64,000 bases of DNA, taken from positions 14,146,531-14,210,530 of the forward strand of contig CM069449.1 of NCBI GenBank assembly GCA_035610835.1, read 5' to 3'. The notes beneath the pieces were generated by a model. It made no database searches, was not told where the DNA came from, and was given only the letters and a program-made list of their open reading frames with translations. The DNA is from Ophiura sarsii (taxonomy: Eukaryota; Echinodermata; Ophiuroidea; Amphilepidida; Ophiuridae). Shown here one piece after another: positions 13,401-28,400 of this stretch. Each line of letters opens with the position of its first letter. Within the stretch, counting starts at the first letter, position 1. The position numbers and the translations under genes are program-made.

Positions 13401-16400
13401 ATGATAGTTAAATCATGAACCCTTTCAGTGTTTCTAGTCCATTGTCTGGGAGGGGTTCTCTGTGTGCATGAAAGAGACCCTTGGTTACTTATAGTTCAAT
13501 AAATGCATATGTGTTGTATTGAAAGAAATTAGATAAATCAATGCATGCGCGCTGATGTTGATGTGTGAATAATTGCACGACCCTAAAGGGGAGTGCTATT
13601 GTGAGCATATCAGCATTTGAGCAAGTGCATTGATTTTTGTAATTTCTAGAGAAACAAAACATACGCATGTATTGATCTAATTCATACCCGACACTATATA
13701 AATCAAAATTCACAATTTAAGCATAATATTGATCCGTTTAATAACAAATAAAAACGTGTTAACAAGTTAGCTAACACCTGCAGTGAAAATCGGCGAACCC
13801 GCAATGCCTAAACCATGAATCAAAACAAAGCGTGTGGTGCACGCATCAAACGACATGCACGCGGAGTGCATTAGACACTTTCCATGCACTCCGCATATTT
13901 ATGTTTCTTGCTTTCTGATTGGTTCGACACTACTAAGAGTGTTTAAATCTCAGACAACGGACATATGATGCAAAATTGGCCCAGTGCTTTGGCAAATTGG
14001 CCCAACAGAATGTAGGACATTTTTAGAATAAAAGATGTATTGTTCATTGATCCACTTTTTAGCTTAAACTGATGGATTTTGGCGCAGGCACTCCCATCAA
14101 TTTGGAACAATTTTGTAGAATTAGCCCAATCTCAAAAAACATTTGATTGGTTTCTGACTAAACTACTTTCATACTACTGTTGTTTAGCACTGATGGGCAT
14201 TGATGGATATCGGTGTGCAAGCTGAAAATAAAGTTTACTTTGTATTCATCAATGTTGATGGACACTTAAGACAAGAGTATGAAAGTGCCACTGTAATATA
14301 TGTTATTTTTGCTATTTGGTATACCTTTTTCAATTTTCAAGTCCTTTTTCCATGAAATGTATAATATTTCTTTACAGAGCTTCATCAGTATCATCAGATA
14401 GCAAGATATGTCACTGTGCATCCTTGTGGCTGGATCACACTGCCATTTCTCACTTATTGTTATAGCAAGCCAATACCTTACTTATTGATATAGCAAGCCA
14501 ATGCCTCACTTATTGTTATAGCAAGCCAATACCTTACTTATTGATATAGCAAGCCAATGCCTCACTTATTGTTATAGCAAGCCAATACCTTACTTATTGA
14601 TATAGCAAGCCAATGCCTCACTTATTGTTATAGCAAGCCAATACCTTACTTATTGATATAGCAAGCCAATGCCTCACTTATTGTTATAGCAAGCCAATAC
14701 CTTACTTATTGATATAGCAAGCCAATACCTTACTTATTGATATAGCAAGCCAATGCCTCACTTATTGTTATAGCAAGCCAATACCTTACTTATTGATATA
14801 GCAAGCCAATGCCTCACCTATTGTTATAGCAAGCCAAAACCTTACTTATTGTTATAGCAAGCCAATACCTTACTTATCGATATAGCAAGCCAATGCCTCA
14901 CTTATTGCTATAACAAGCCAAAACCTTACTTATTGTTATAGCAAGCCAAAACCTTACTTATTGTTATAGCAAGCCAATGCGTTACTTATTGTTATAGCAA
15001 GCCAGTGCCTCACTTATTGTAGAGCAAGCCAATGCCTTACTTATTGTTATAGCAAGCCAATACTTAACTGTTTAAAACAAAATGTGTGTGAACCCGGTGG
15101 CCTAACAATGTTTAATTTTGATGTCACTCTATGACATGAACATGTTTCTTTTTCCATTTAAGTAAAAATAAGATCATAACATATATTAAGATCACAGCAT
15201 TGGACAGAAATGACAATATTGAACAAAGTTCTGGAATATTGGTCGCATTGAATAAATGTGCAGTGATACCACTATAATGTGACAATTCTAATCCACTGTG
15301 AACCAATATTGTAGACCCCATTTGTGAGCCTCCAATTGAAGATTTTTTGGTTATATGTGGTCGATACTAAAAAAAAAAGATTGTTTTTGTTTTTCTAAAG
15401 GTTTGACCCATCCATCGTAGTGCGTATAGAGAAAGCTATTCTCTCAGGGCTGCCTTTACTATTGATGAATTGTGAACAGAGTTTAGATAGCATGGTCATG
15501 CCATTGATACATCATGCTAACCATGGCACTGAACATAAAGGAATGGAAGGTAGGTCATATGGCTGACATTACTATACTCTATTTGGCTTCCTCTGGAGAG
15601 TAACGTAACTTAACAGGCGCACCTTTTACGCACACGTATGTATCTTCCGTTTGTCAACGTTCGTTTGTATACGCCAGCGCCTTGGGTAGGCACGCGCGTT
15701 ATGTGCTGCAGTATGCAGTTACGTCACTGTCTCTTGATGGCCAAATAGACTATATGTTTACATTTATTGATAAGGGAGAGCATGATCATATTATAATCAT
15801 GCCATGGCATAGAACGTAGCATGTAATGGAAAGTAAATAACAGGGCTGACATCATTACTTTTCAATAGGGTACTTCTAAAGGGTATCCAGTGCACAGAGT
15901 ACACAAAGCATTAACTGGATCAGTATCGGTATTGATTGATGATTGCATGGTCTCCATGTATTTTACATGTGTTCTGGAGGCTGAATTGAACTCATGACTT
16001 ATCATGCCAACACATTATATGCCGTGGATATACCAATTTGATCATGGAGCAGGTAATGAGGATTGACAAATCATAGGCATGACCCATAGACAGCAAACAT
16101 ATAGGTCAAAATAAGTATTCTACAGAATATATACACAGAAATTTACTCTAATACCTAAAATGTTTACAATTTTATAAACCTAATCTGACTCCATATTGTA
16201 AATCTCCAAAAATCTCATTGACTCATCTCAAAACCTTTGCTCACACAGACGCCCGTCTCATCAAGTACTGCGGACGTCGTCTGCTTGGCCACGAGAACTT
16301 CCATGTTACCCTGGCAACCAATCTTCCCAACCCTCAATTCTCTCCACGAATCGCCTCGACCACCATGCTGATCAACTACAACTCTTCACCGGAGACCATG

Positions 16401-19400
16401 CGCGAGGAACTTCTGGATAGAGCGTTTGCCAGGATCTGTCCTCATTTACACGCTGAGAGAAGTAAAGTGCTGGCTGCCTTGCAACAGCATAGGAACTCTG
16501 TACAGGTGAGTGTTTATAGTGTTTTAATGACATCACATGCACACTGCATGCATGTGACATGCACACTGAATGCATGTGACATGCACACTGCATGCATGTG
16601 ACATGCACACTGCATGCATGTAACATGCACACTGCATGCATCTCACTTGCACACAGCATGCATGTCACTTGCACACTGCATGCATGTCACTTGCACACTG
16701 CATGCATGTGACATGCACATTGCATGCATGTCACATGCATGCACGCTGCATGAATGAGACATGCATACTGCATGCATGTCACATGCACGCTGCATGAATG
16801 AGACATGCATACTGCATGCATGTCACATGCACGCTGCATGAATGAGACATGCATACTGCATGCATGTCACTTGCACACTGCATGTGACATAGGAACTCCG
16901 GTAGGGCCGGTTGGCCCAATTTTTTTGTGTCTTCAAAATCTATGCGACAAATAAAAAACAACCTGTTATACGGGCAAACAAACCACTCAGGTAGGGTCGG
17001 TTGGTCTAGCGTTTTTGTTTTGTTTGTGGGGTGTTTTTTCACATTTGTTGTAAACATAGTGGATTTTAAAAAAAATCAAAAATTTCAGAATGGTGTTACA
17101 AAAATGTGTGAGAGATAGTCACTACACACCGTGCCAATGGAAAAAGAGTTCAGGATAAAATGCCAGACGTTAATTTTATTATTATTATTGATTTCAGGCT
17201 TTGGAGGAACAACTGTTGAAGACATTGGAGGGAGATATTGGTTCCAGTGATATCACGGCTCATACTGAATATGTGTCTGCCATAGTAGAGAACAGAGACC
17301 AGGTAAGGAATGGTTATCAGCAATTTCACAACAAGTTTTGCCAAATAGACCGTGAACCATTAATATTGCTTTGAAGGAGAAAAAAAGAAGAAGAAAAACA
17401 CACCTTATTTGTGCATGTATTGATCTTCAATTGGAGATCGTCCAACCTTATAAATAGCCAATATATAACTTGCTGACTTGAGGCCTGTTCCAGTCGTTGC
17501 CAACATCGGCAAATAACAGTTGACATTGCTTGAAGCCGCGCACTGATATCTGCCTTATTGGCCGACGCACAACGGCAGGAGTGCGAAACGACCATTATCT
17601 GAGTTGTGATCTTTTAAAAAGTAGCTGAAATATCACTTCATAAAACATGATCCTAATTTTCATGCCAGGTTTTTATAGTCATTTCTATGTTTTCGATATA
17701 AGAGAATAGGATATTGAGAAAATAAAAGACATGCTTATCTTCCTAAGCCTAATCTAAATTGCAGGATTGGAAACAGCCACCCTACTACATCAGTCTCTTT
17801 GTCTTTGCTGTATTGAAATTACAAAGCTATTCTCTTGGTTAGATTGTCCATGAAATGAATAATGCATAGATATTATTTAAATATTAACTCTTACAATTCA
17901 AACAGGTTTATGCCAAACTCGTAGAAGCCGAAAAGATTCTAGAATCACTGGATCAGATCTGCGAAGAGCTTCTACCCGTTGCTAAGCGAGGCGCCATGTT
18001 GTACTCTGTGATATCCAGCCTACGTGGTATAGAGCGGGAATACCAATTCTCTTTGCCATTCTTTCTGTGGATGTTTGACCAAGCCGTCGGGGAGGAGCCT
18101 ACAGAATCAGAGACTGATGAAACACTGGTAAGATTTGCCCCCTCTCTCTCTATCCAGGCAGATATTAAGCATGAGTGGTATTATAGAGAGGAATACAAAT
18201 TTGCTCTGCTTTCCCTTAGGGTGGACCTGACGGAATGTATAATGGCAAAATGCAGGTAGATATATCTATTTCCAGGCGATTAATAAGCCTTTTGGGTGTA
18301 GAGAACGAATACCAATTCTCAAATCAAGAATTTCTTTTTTCTTTTCAAATGAGGGCACCTACACCAAATGAGCAGTGTGCCTGCAAGTAATACCTGTTAA
18401 GAAAAGGTATAGAAGTTGGAAGGGAATATGGGGAAAGGGAGAAAATCCATACCAATAAACCCATCTGAATAAAAAAAACACCAAACAAATTATATTTTGG
18501 CCAAAAAATCACAGGTTCGAACATTGATAATTATACTTATGGACACGTTGTTTTAACAGATCAGCTCAGAGTACGCCGAGAGTGACAGCCATGGAGGACG
18601 TCGGAGCATAACCACAGCGCAAAGCCAGGACAAGCTCGATGAGATTGGACCATCACTAGCCGAGCGAATCATGGGCTATGAGGATCACAAATCGGCATCG
18701 CCGAATCGCGCCGCTGGTGGCGCCAGAAGTCAGAATAAAGAGGAGCCGTTACTGCAGCGTATCATGTCGGACATCAGTCTGCCGGAATCGCCGGCGCTAC
18801 CGACGCCCGGAGTAGAGTACAATAACCTGTCTGCTAACCAGGTTAAACAACTGGTGGACTGTTTGACACAAACTGTGTTCCAGAATATCAGACAGTAAGT
18901 TGAGCTGTGTATAGTTCAGTCAGGAGGAAATTAATACTAATACAGAAGTGTATGAGCATGCATAAGACTTGCATAACGCCATAGCTATTATGGCATGTGT
19001 GTAGTGAAACTGACTAAACTATAGTAAAGTAAAGGCCCATTCGTTGTTGAGCCTCTATATATTGTTGTCAGTGAACACAATTTGGCATTGTTTCAATTCG
19101 CACAACAATGTTAGCCCCCACCTATATTTTTTTCTTCAAATGCCACAAAAAAATCCACATATCTTTTTGAAAATATATAACCACTATCAGCTGTGACCCC
19201 TATTTTATGGGGGAACTTGAATCACCCAACCATTCCTACTTTGGATATTTTGGGACACACACATTTTTTAATAGCCAGAATTCAATAGACCCAATGATTC
19301 TGATGTTTTTAATCATTTTTCCAGATGTGTATATGAGGAGCATCGTTTACTGTTTGCGACAATGCTCTGCCTCAACATTCAGTATGAAACATCAGGACAC

Positions 19401-22400
19401 TTCACTGAGGAGGAAATGGCGCTGCTACTGCAAGGTTGGTAGTACTTGTAATAAAGAAACACCTTAGTTTGACTTGGTGTAGATTCATCCGGATTGTTCA
19501 TAGAAAGAGTAGTAAGGATGGTTTTTTTTCTGACAAATGGTGTAAAGTATAATACGCTTATACTTGTATGTTTACGCGTAACATTTTATGCTCGCTGAGC
19601 ACTTCATCAGACTATTTGTCATCTGAACTCTTCGCCGCGGTTCTGGAGCATGAAAGGTTACCTTAAGTATAAGCTTATTATACTTTACACCATGGATTTG
19701 CCAGAAGAAAACCATCCTTACTACTACCTACTTAAGTTTATACATCCTTAAGTATTTGTTACATGCATGCAATAGTATCACTCACGATGAGAAATACTCT
19801 TCACTTACACACACTTCAAAACAAATTTGATTGCACCGACAAACGGATGATCAATCGTCCCAAGATTAATCGTTGGGCCAGTGTGAAAAAGCTTAATCTG
19901 TAGAATAACCTGGTTTGCCAGTCCATCTCACAGTTAAACCTAGTTAGCTGCTTACATAATGAGTCAAACTGGTAAGCTGATCACTCTGGCAGGTCACCTA
20001 GTAATCTGGTGTCCAATCAGTACTCAATAGCATTCCTCAGATTGTTGTGGCAAAGTCTTATTCCTATATTCCTAGTCAATGTGCTTAGCATATCCATGTC
20101 ATACAACAGAGGTTTACAAGATCTTAGTGGGAAAAGGTGTAGACGACATATAATTGCTTGTTGCGTAACAAATAGGTATTTGGTAGTTTCAGTGTGTAGG
20201 TAGGTAGGCTCTTACATTAGTCCTTCCTGACACGGCCAATTTCCCTTTTATGTCTTTCCTTACACTCTTTTCTCTCTTCTGTCACTCTATAAAAGGGGCA
20301 GGGAACATTTTGTCACCTACAGTTTCATACTGTCCCTGAGTTAGTTGAAAAGGGTGGAATTTGGGCCTGGACCTGACAAAGACTTGACTTGACTTGAGTC
20401 ACATCAGTCTGTGACTTGACTTGTGACTCAAGGTTTGGTTTACTTGTTTAGTTATGACACTGGGTTCCAACTAAATTGATAAAGAGAGTTGACATATGAC
20501 TCTAAAGACGACTTCTTGTCCCATGACAAAGAAAGATGTGTAACTGTGTAGTGTTTCTATTCTCTTTTTTGTCTTTCCTTGCACTGTGTATGTCTGTCTA
20601 TCATCACATCACCATATCCTCACTGTTATCAGGACCTCGCACCAAAACTTCATCTTCTAGATCTCACTCTCAATCACATCCATCAGGTAAGATCAATCAC
20701 AGAGGCAACCATTATGTCAATCATATAATCACTGAATCAAGCAATCACTCAAGCAATGAACGCAATTCATATGAGGTTTATAACAAACAATCAATCAATC
20801 AGTCAATAATTAATTAATTAATCAATCAGTGAAGCAATCATTAAATCAATCTTTATAATCACCCAATCAAGCAATCACTCAAGTCATTAATTACTAAATT
20901 GATGATCAATCAATCAAGCCATCAAACACTATTATCTGAATCACATTATTGCTCTGACACTTTTAACCAATCGGTCAATCAATCAAGCAACTTATCAATC
21001 AATCAATTAACCAATCCACTTGTCAATCAATCAACCAACCAACCAACACATTGACGCGCAAACTGAACCAATCACTCATTCAATCAATCAATCAATCAAT
21101 CAACTATGCAATCAATCAATCAATCAATCACCTACCCTCAGCATATTGCACTACTCTTCCCCGCACACATTATCAAAGACGAATCCCAGCACTTGCACAT
21201 AAATGCTGTGTCAATCACTAGAATATGTTCTGAATTCACTGCACAGTGCACAGAGATAGAAGTGTTCTCACTGTGATTGCCTTCATTAGCAGGTGTTTAT
21301 CAGTGTACAGGGTGAGTCACAAAAACTGCAATAGTGGAAAGAAGTCATTTTTTTCTCAAAACCAAGTTCAAATTTGGAACCTTTCAAACATGTTGAGAAA
21401 AACATACTTATTAGTAATTTTGTTTGAAAAAATGAAGTCCATCACATTTAATGTTTGTCCAAGGTGAAGGGGGTACTGCAGTAAAAAGGTTCATCAAAGA
21501 CAAACAGTAAATGTGATTTAGTTTATTTTTTCACACAAAGTTACTAACAAATCTGTTATTTTTACTCCAAAATTCATCATAGTTGGCTTCTATCCACTGT
21601 TGCATGGTTGTTTTACTCACCCTGTACACTTGATGATTATGCAATACTTATGTTAACCATATAGGCAACCCAGGTCTAGGCAACATGGAGTTATCACTAG
21701 CGGACTTTGACTGTGAGGCACCACAACCAAGCTTTATACCGGATGATAAATGGGACGATATCTTGGCAATGTCTGTATTACCCGGACCATTGGATGGGTT
21801 GTGTGTACAGATAGCGGAGTCACCTGAGTCGTGGGAGAGATGGTATAAGTCAGATGTGCCGGAGAATGAACCGTTGCCGATGAGGCCTAATACAACTGCT
21901 GATGGAGGTGAGGCCTAAATTAATAGAATTTTTTTTATTATTGCTATTTGTGGGTATACACCACCAATGCACTCCCCATAGACGCTACGTGCAAAGTAGG
22001 GGTCAAACAATCGGCTCTAATTGGAGTTATCCCATACGTCCTTAAATGACATTTACAGAGATTGTTCCTAAGGGTTGTCCGCAAAACATATCAAAAGGAT
22101 ATGGCAAAGTGCCGGACCAGATTTGTCAATATTTTGCGATTAATTTGATGTAGCGATTTCGGACCTTTATTTACACCCCAAAACTCAGGACGGACCTTCC
22201 GCTGATTTCAGTCGTTTAAAACTTTAAAATGTTCAATCTAATGCGATTTTTTTGTTGTTGAAATTTTAAATGTGCACACTCATAAAAATGTGTAATACCC
22301 AAAACTAATAGATATAACTGAACAAAGTATGTCAATATCTCACAATTTGTACCGCAAAAAGGAACTCTTGGTGTGATAAACTTTTACCGGACATGCTATC

Positions 22401-25400
22401 CCATAGTGCATTGGTTGTGTATACCCTTGATTATTCCATATAGTTTTTAACAAAATCTGCAAATTTCGGATATTTTGAGAAAAAATGGTTTTATCCTAAA
22501 ATGGCAAAAGCTGATCGACCCAACCTGAGAGGTTGCGTCCACCTGTAGAACAGTTGTTTGGGTTTTTGTGTGGCCTTTCTATCAAGCCATCAAGGCCATT
22601 GCCGTGCCCTTATGAGATTATGCCTTGGTGCCCTAGACTTTTGTGAACTTTCAAGGTATTCCTGTGCCCTTATTAGAGCCACATCATAAAATTTGTTTAG
22701 TGGCCTTGAAATTGGAATGCCCTCAAAAACTAGAATTTGATCCCTGCTATATATATTTTGTCAAGCAGCTAAGATATCTCCTGTTTGATTCACATTTACA
22801 GAGCGTCCAGTAGATGCCAACGGTCAGACCTCAACCCAGAGTAGCCCGGACCTCGGCAACCTGACCGACTTCCACCAGCTGATCCTGCTGCGCATTGCAC
22901 GACCGGACAGGCTCCCCACAGCCATGTCACGATACGTCAACCGACACCTCACGTCTGTCAAGCCGATCATAAGCTCTATCGGTAGCATTATCGGTAGCGC
23001 TGAGCGGTTGCTAGGGGTGATGGTGTTGCTGCCCCCAACGCCAGCATGCGGCAATAAGCAGCTGATGAGTAACTTCAGTATGAAGCAGAAACCGACACAA
23101 GTACTGCAGGCTATGGCACAGGTAATTTCTTTCTATTAGAAAATTGCAATTTAGTAAAAAATTGAGTTGTATATTTTTTTAAATGAAACACTAAATGAAA
23201 GATTAACAGCAATGTCCTTACTCAATCAACATAATTTCTGCAAAATATTATTTGAGATTTTTGTGAGGGTACATGGATTTTAAGGGAGAGGTTAAGAGCT
23301 TCAAAAAGGGGTTGCATAATTGTTTATGCTGATACTTCTGCCTGAAGTATTTTGATAAGATACAGATAAAAATGTGTAGTGTTTTTGTTTGTTTTTGAGC
23401 TGACCATATATCAAGGATGAAACAATTTTTTGTTTTACTTCATTAATCCATAATGTGTAGCTTTCATATCACTTAGTGTGTTTTATATCATGAATTTAAC
23501 TCAGCTTTGTTTTGTTTTATTTGTGTTTTTTGCAGCAAAAGAGCGTCTCGTTTGAAGCAGTCAGCATGGGTGAGGGCATCGAGTCTCGTCTCACCATGGC
23601 GATAGATGCAGCGGTAGATAACGACGGCTGGCTGGCCATAGAAAACCTGCATCTGGCATCGGAGAGTATGCTTTCCGCCCTCAGGCATCAGCTGGTCCGT
23701 GTCGGGAATACCGGAGGTGAGTTGAATCATGATTGTCAACTTATGTTTGAAAATTGAATAAATACACAGCCATTTTCTTAAGCACATCATTTTACTGCTG
23801 TACAGGTACTGTATGTCCAGTACCCTGGTTTAGTACCAGTGAAATACCACCATAAGAATATGGCTGTGTTTTCAATGGGTTGGCATTTACGGACTGAAAA
23901 TTGCACAGACTGTGATAACTAATGTATGTTATATTTGTACATTAATATTTTCTCTTCATAATTTGTCAAAATCTATTTATTTATTTATTCATGTTATTGA
24001 ATTTATATTTATGCGCAACTTTATCAGAAACATTACGTACAAATATGTTGATATTTTATGGAGAGGAAGCATGTTCACTTTAATTGTTTATTATGCAAAT
24101 GCCAATTGTTTTTAAATTATTTTAAATGTTAACCCTTTATATTTGCTTTTTATTTGCATCTTTTTTAGAATTTGTATTATTTGTTTAGAAATGGTATGCC
24201 TGCTTACCCCTGGTAAGAGAATAACCACTTTTACCGTTGCAGTTTTAAATTTAACCCAAACATTCAAAAACTTGATGATTTAAAACCTGTTTAATTCACC
24301 AAAATGTCTACCCCAACCTTACAGGACCACTCGGCATGACTCCGATCGGCAAAAGCAACCAATCACGTTTCTGCGTCTGGCTGACGACAGAGCCAAGCCA
24401 AAAGCTCCCCGACACTTTGCTGCAATCTATGCGTATTGTGGCGTGGGATAACATCGCCGATCATCTTTTGCGCACCGATGATAAGCCATCTAGCGGCAAT
24501 CAACTTGTGACGAGTCATTCACTGTTGGATAATGTCCTTAAGTCTGGTGAGTTTTTAGTATAAAATATTTTTTTACTTTTAGATGATTGATATATAATAG
24601 CATTATCATATTTCCCTTCCTTTCAGTAATTTTCAATATGCATATAAGTCACCAACCCAGCAGTCCATGTTATGGCTGGACTTAATGGCCACCTGCTCAA
24701 AATTGATGTTGGTGTGAAATATAACCCCCTCAAAATCTACTTAAATTTGTATTCTTGGGAAAAAAACATGCACATTATATTCCCTGACTCCTACCAACAT
24801 GAAAATCTTAATTAACTTAATTTTGCCACATATGGACTAAACAACATATTGCTTTCCCGTCTTCAATTGCACTCCATAAAAGGAATTGCAACACAACGTG
24901 ACCAGTGAGATGCAACTTTGCACCTCTGTGTCTGGCTGAGGTTATAATAAGTTTTCCATATCCAAATAGGTTTTCTGTTTTATACAAGGTATCGAAACAT
25001 GTTAGTCTCTATTTTAATGTGGTGCTCTTCTTGCCTTTAAAATGCTATTTCCTTCAAAAAATCATACATATTCTTAATGCAATTGTGTGTTTGATTACAG
25101 CCATTGCATCTGCACTCAATTCTATATCAAAACAAACCTGGAACAAGGTACAAGAGCAGAATATGGCAACCAGGGACATCGTGTTTGGCGCCTGCGTTAT
25201 TCATGGTCTACTGGTCGCTAGGCAAATGTTTGGTTGCCGAGGTCTCACCCAGTCCTACGCCTTCAGCGAGGTACAGCCTAATCATGCAGTGCAGGTCATT
25301 CTGAGGTCAAAGGGCGAAGGTCAGGAGGAGAAGCTGAGTTTGGAGGATATCTCACGAGTTTTGATTGAGGTAAGGTGTTGCCAAGCTTCAATATGTTGTA

Positions 25401-28400
25401 GCCCAATTGTACTGCCTTCAATCAAAGAAAATATGCTGCATCCACTGGCCGATTGTAGAAGGGGGTATGATACTGTAAAAGCCAATATTTTCACGTAAAG
25501 ATATTTTTGCGCATTTTGATATCATAGACATTTCGCAAATTGTTTTTGTGGGGCGACCTTCTGGATGCATTGCATGAATGTTGAAAACAATATTTTCGTG
25601 TGTTATAATTTTCATGGAAAAATATTTTGCGCGAAAAGCGTGAAATTAAAACCACCGTGAAAATTTCAGCTTTTACAGTACCCTTTCTACCATCGGGTAG
25701 TGCAGCAAATACATGAACTTAAGGGAAGTGTCAACCCTATTATTTTGATGATCCACTTTTGCTTCTAAGTTTGAGAATATTGAATAAAAGTATATAAAAG
25801 TATACATTTATAGAAAGGAAATTTGATAAGGAATCCGATGGTGATATCAATGTGATACCAAATAAACTAAATTTTGAGAAATGAACCAAAAAAATGGTAA
25901 TTTGTTCTAATATACATTTTTGTAAATAAGACAATTTTGTCCAGGAGGCAATTTATTCTTTTTCCAAAATAAGGCTTAGTTTTGGAAATATTGCTAAAAA
26001 CATCGGAAAAGTGTAAAAGTCTTGTTTTCTTGCATACATTTCGCTAGAAATGGATGCATATCTCGAGTTTAAAATCCATAATCGAAAAAATAAAAAATTA
26101 ACTCCTAGCGCTGAAAGTCCTCTACACAATGGTAGTAAAAGCTTACCTGATAGTTTGATATTTTTTTAGTTAAGCTGTCTGAAAAATCGTAAAATTCCTT
26201 CAAATTTGACTTCTAGAAAACAGCGATTTAGTAAAAATATTGACATTTTCCACCATTTAAAGCTAAATGTTCTCGGAATACATGGGCGTGTGACCCGAAA
26301 GGCGAATATACTATTATGAAAAATTAAAATAAACTATCGGATTCAATTTATATTGTCACAATGTGAAGAAATTGGAAGAAAACGAAAATTTAAATGATCG
26401 TAAGATGGGCCTTTGTGTACATTTTTAGACATTGTTTTGCGCTCTTTTGTTTTTCGCATCTACGTCGCGGATATTAAGCGGCGCGTCTAGTATTACGCAC
26501 GGGAAGATTCAGCGCGCGGCGCAATGATCGAACAGCTGTCGCAGCATTTGAAAAGCGCGGAACTCCGCTTAATTTCCCGCCAAATAACCATGCGCCTTTT
26601 CCTGACTCAAACTTACCAAAACAACGATTTTAAATCACCCAAAAGAATGGGAAATAATCGCTTCCTATTAGTAACTTATGATGGTAATGATAGAATACAT
26701 ATATAAAAGTATAAAATAATAGAGAAATATGAAATTCAATTTTTGAAACAAGTGCCGGGTTGAACTGCCCTTAACTGGGTCTCAACCTCCCTTAACACTT
26801 TCCATGCGGCTATTAGTTTTACCCTATACAAAACAGATTTGTCAGAAACCTTTCCCAACTTTCAAGGATTATTGAACTAATACTAAGCATGTTAGTACTT
26901 ATTTCAATGCATTTATCATGGTGATTCCAAATATGGTAATGTAATTCAATAATTGTGTAAGTTTTGAAACAATTTGTGAAATTTTGGAATGTCGTCTGCA
27001 GAGCCTGCTGCGTGGAAAGTGTTGAAATGATCACTTTTCTTTAAAATGGCGGATGTTATAAAACACTGCCGGGTAAAATGTATGAGAATTTCCTGTGTAA
27101 TTTAACTACAACATGCAATACAATGTGTTTAGAAACGTGTAGAAAGAAAATGTTTGTAATTTTTTGAAAGTGCAGTGTATACTGGTGTTCTTCAAGAACT
27201 CGTCGTCGTCGTTGTCGTTGAGCAAATTTGTAGATCAGATGATATGAGTTGATACCATGTTGCTTTATTTATCATGAAATACAACATTTGGTCATGGTCA
27301 TGCTCTAAGTCTTGTGAAATATTTTTTTATGCCTTGGTTAATATACCCATATGTAAGAGTTCAGAATGCCTTATATAAAGAGGTAAAAGAAAAGAAAAGC
27401 ACACAATCTGAACAAATATCCAGTTTTTGTGTTTCAGTTTTTTAAAGATCTTCAATTTATAAATGCATCCATATTATTATTATTCCTCACCTACAGATTG
27501 TCTACGGTAACATCATCACCAACGACTGGGATCGTGTCTACCTGTCCTCAATCGTCAGCTACATCCTGACCTCCACAACGCGGCAAGCGGGCAAGATTCG
27601 TCTTGGCGACACCACGCTGGTGACGCCACCGGCCAACGTGGATCCTACCGAGTACGCCAACTGGCTGGAGGAGAAATGGGACGATAGCAACAGCGCCGTC
27701 AATGTGTTGTCGTTGGACAGAGAGGTGGAGAAGTTCACCAATAAAGCGAGGTATGCACCAGATGGCGATGGACATGATTGGTTCAAATCTACATTCTGTA
27801 TTGTTTTAAATTACTGATATCCATGGAATAATATACAAATATTTACTGTTCATGAGGGAAATGGTGCAAAATAGGTCCCCTCAGTAACTGGTGACCCTGG
27901 GCCTACCATTTCCCGAATATTGTGCAGTAAATATTTGTTTAATATAACATATAAAAATATTTCTGTCATTTGAAATACTAGATAAACAAAAGGCCTACTC
28001 AATGTATCAATCAAGTTTTCATGGTCAATTAGCGCCATCGCGCGAGTAGGGAAAAAAGTTCCCATAAAAAGGTGCTATTTCCCCCACAGCTCGATCCTCA
28101 TCACAGGGAAATAGTAATTTGTTATGGGAACTTTTTTCCCTCCAGTGAATTAGTGGGGAAATAGTCCAAATATTTCATGTTACATGATGTAATATCCACC
28201 ACTTAAATGACAGAAATATTTTCTTGTGTATATAATTCAAAATATCACATGTCAACTTTAAACAAAAGGTTTTAAAGACTTGGTGTGGGTTCATCAGGAT
28301 TGTTCATGAGAATATTTGGACGAATGGTTTCCTTCTTACAAATCCATGGTGGAATGTACTATAAAATTATACATACATTTATGATTAATGTTTCATGCTC

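Noticed and set aside
14450..15066. Regular repeat that could be taken for CRISPR
   Set aside because: The 31-bp units are directly adjacent, without unique spacers, and the DNA is eukaryotic.
24905..25498. 197-codon frame around exon 20
   Set aside because: Only 25101-25369 has dynein-type sequence and splice borders. The rest is open intron.
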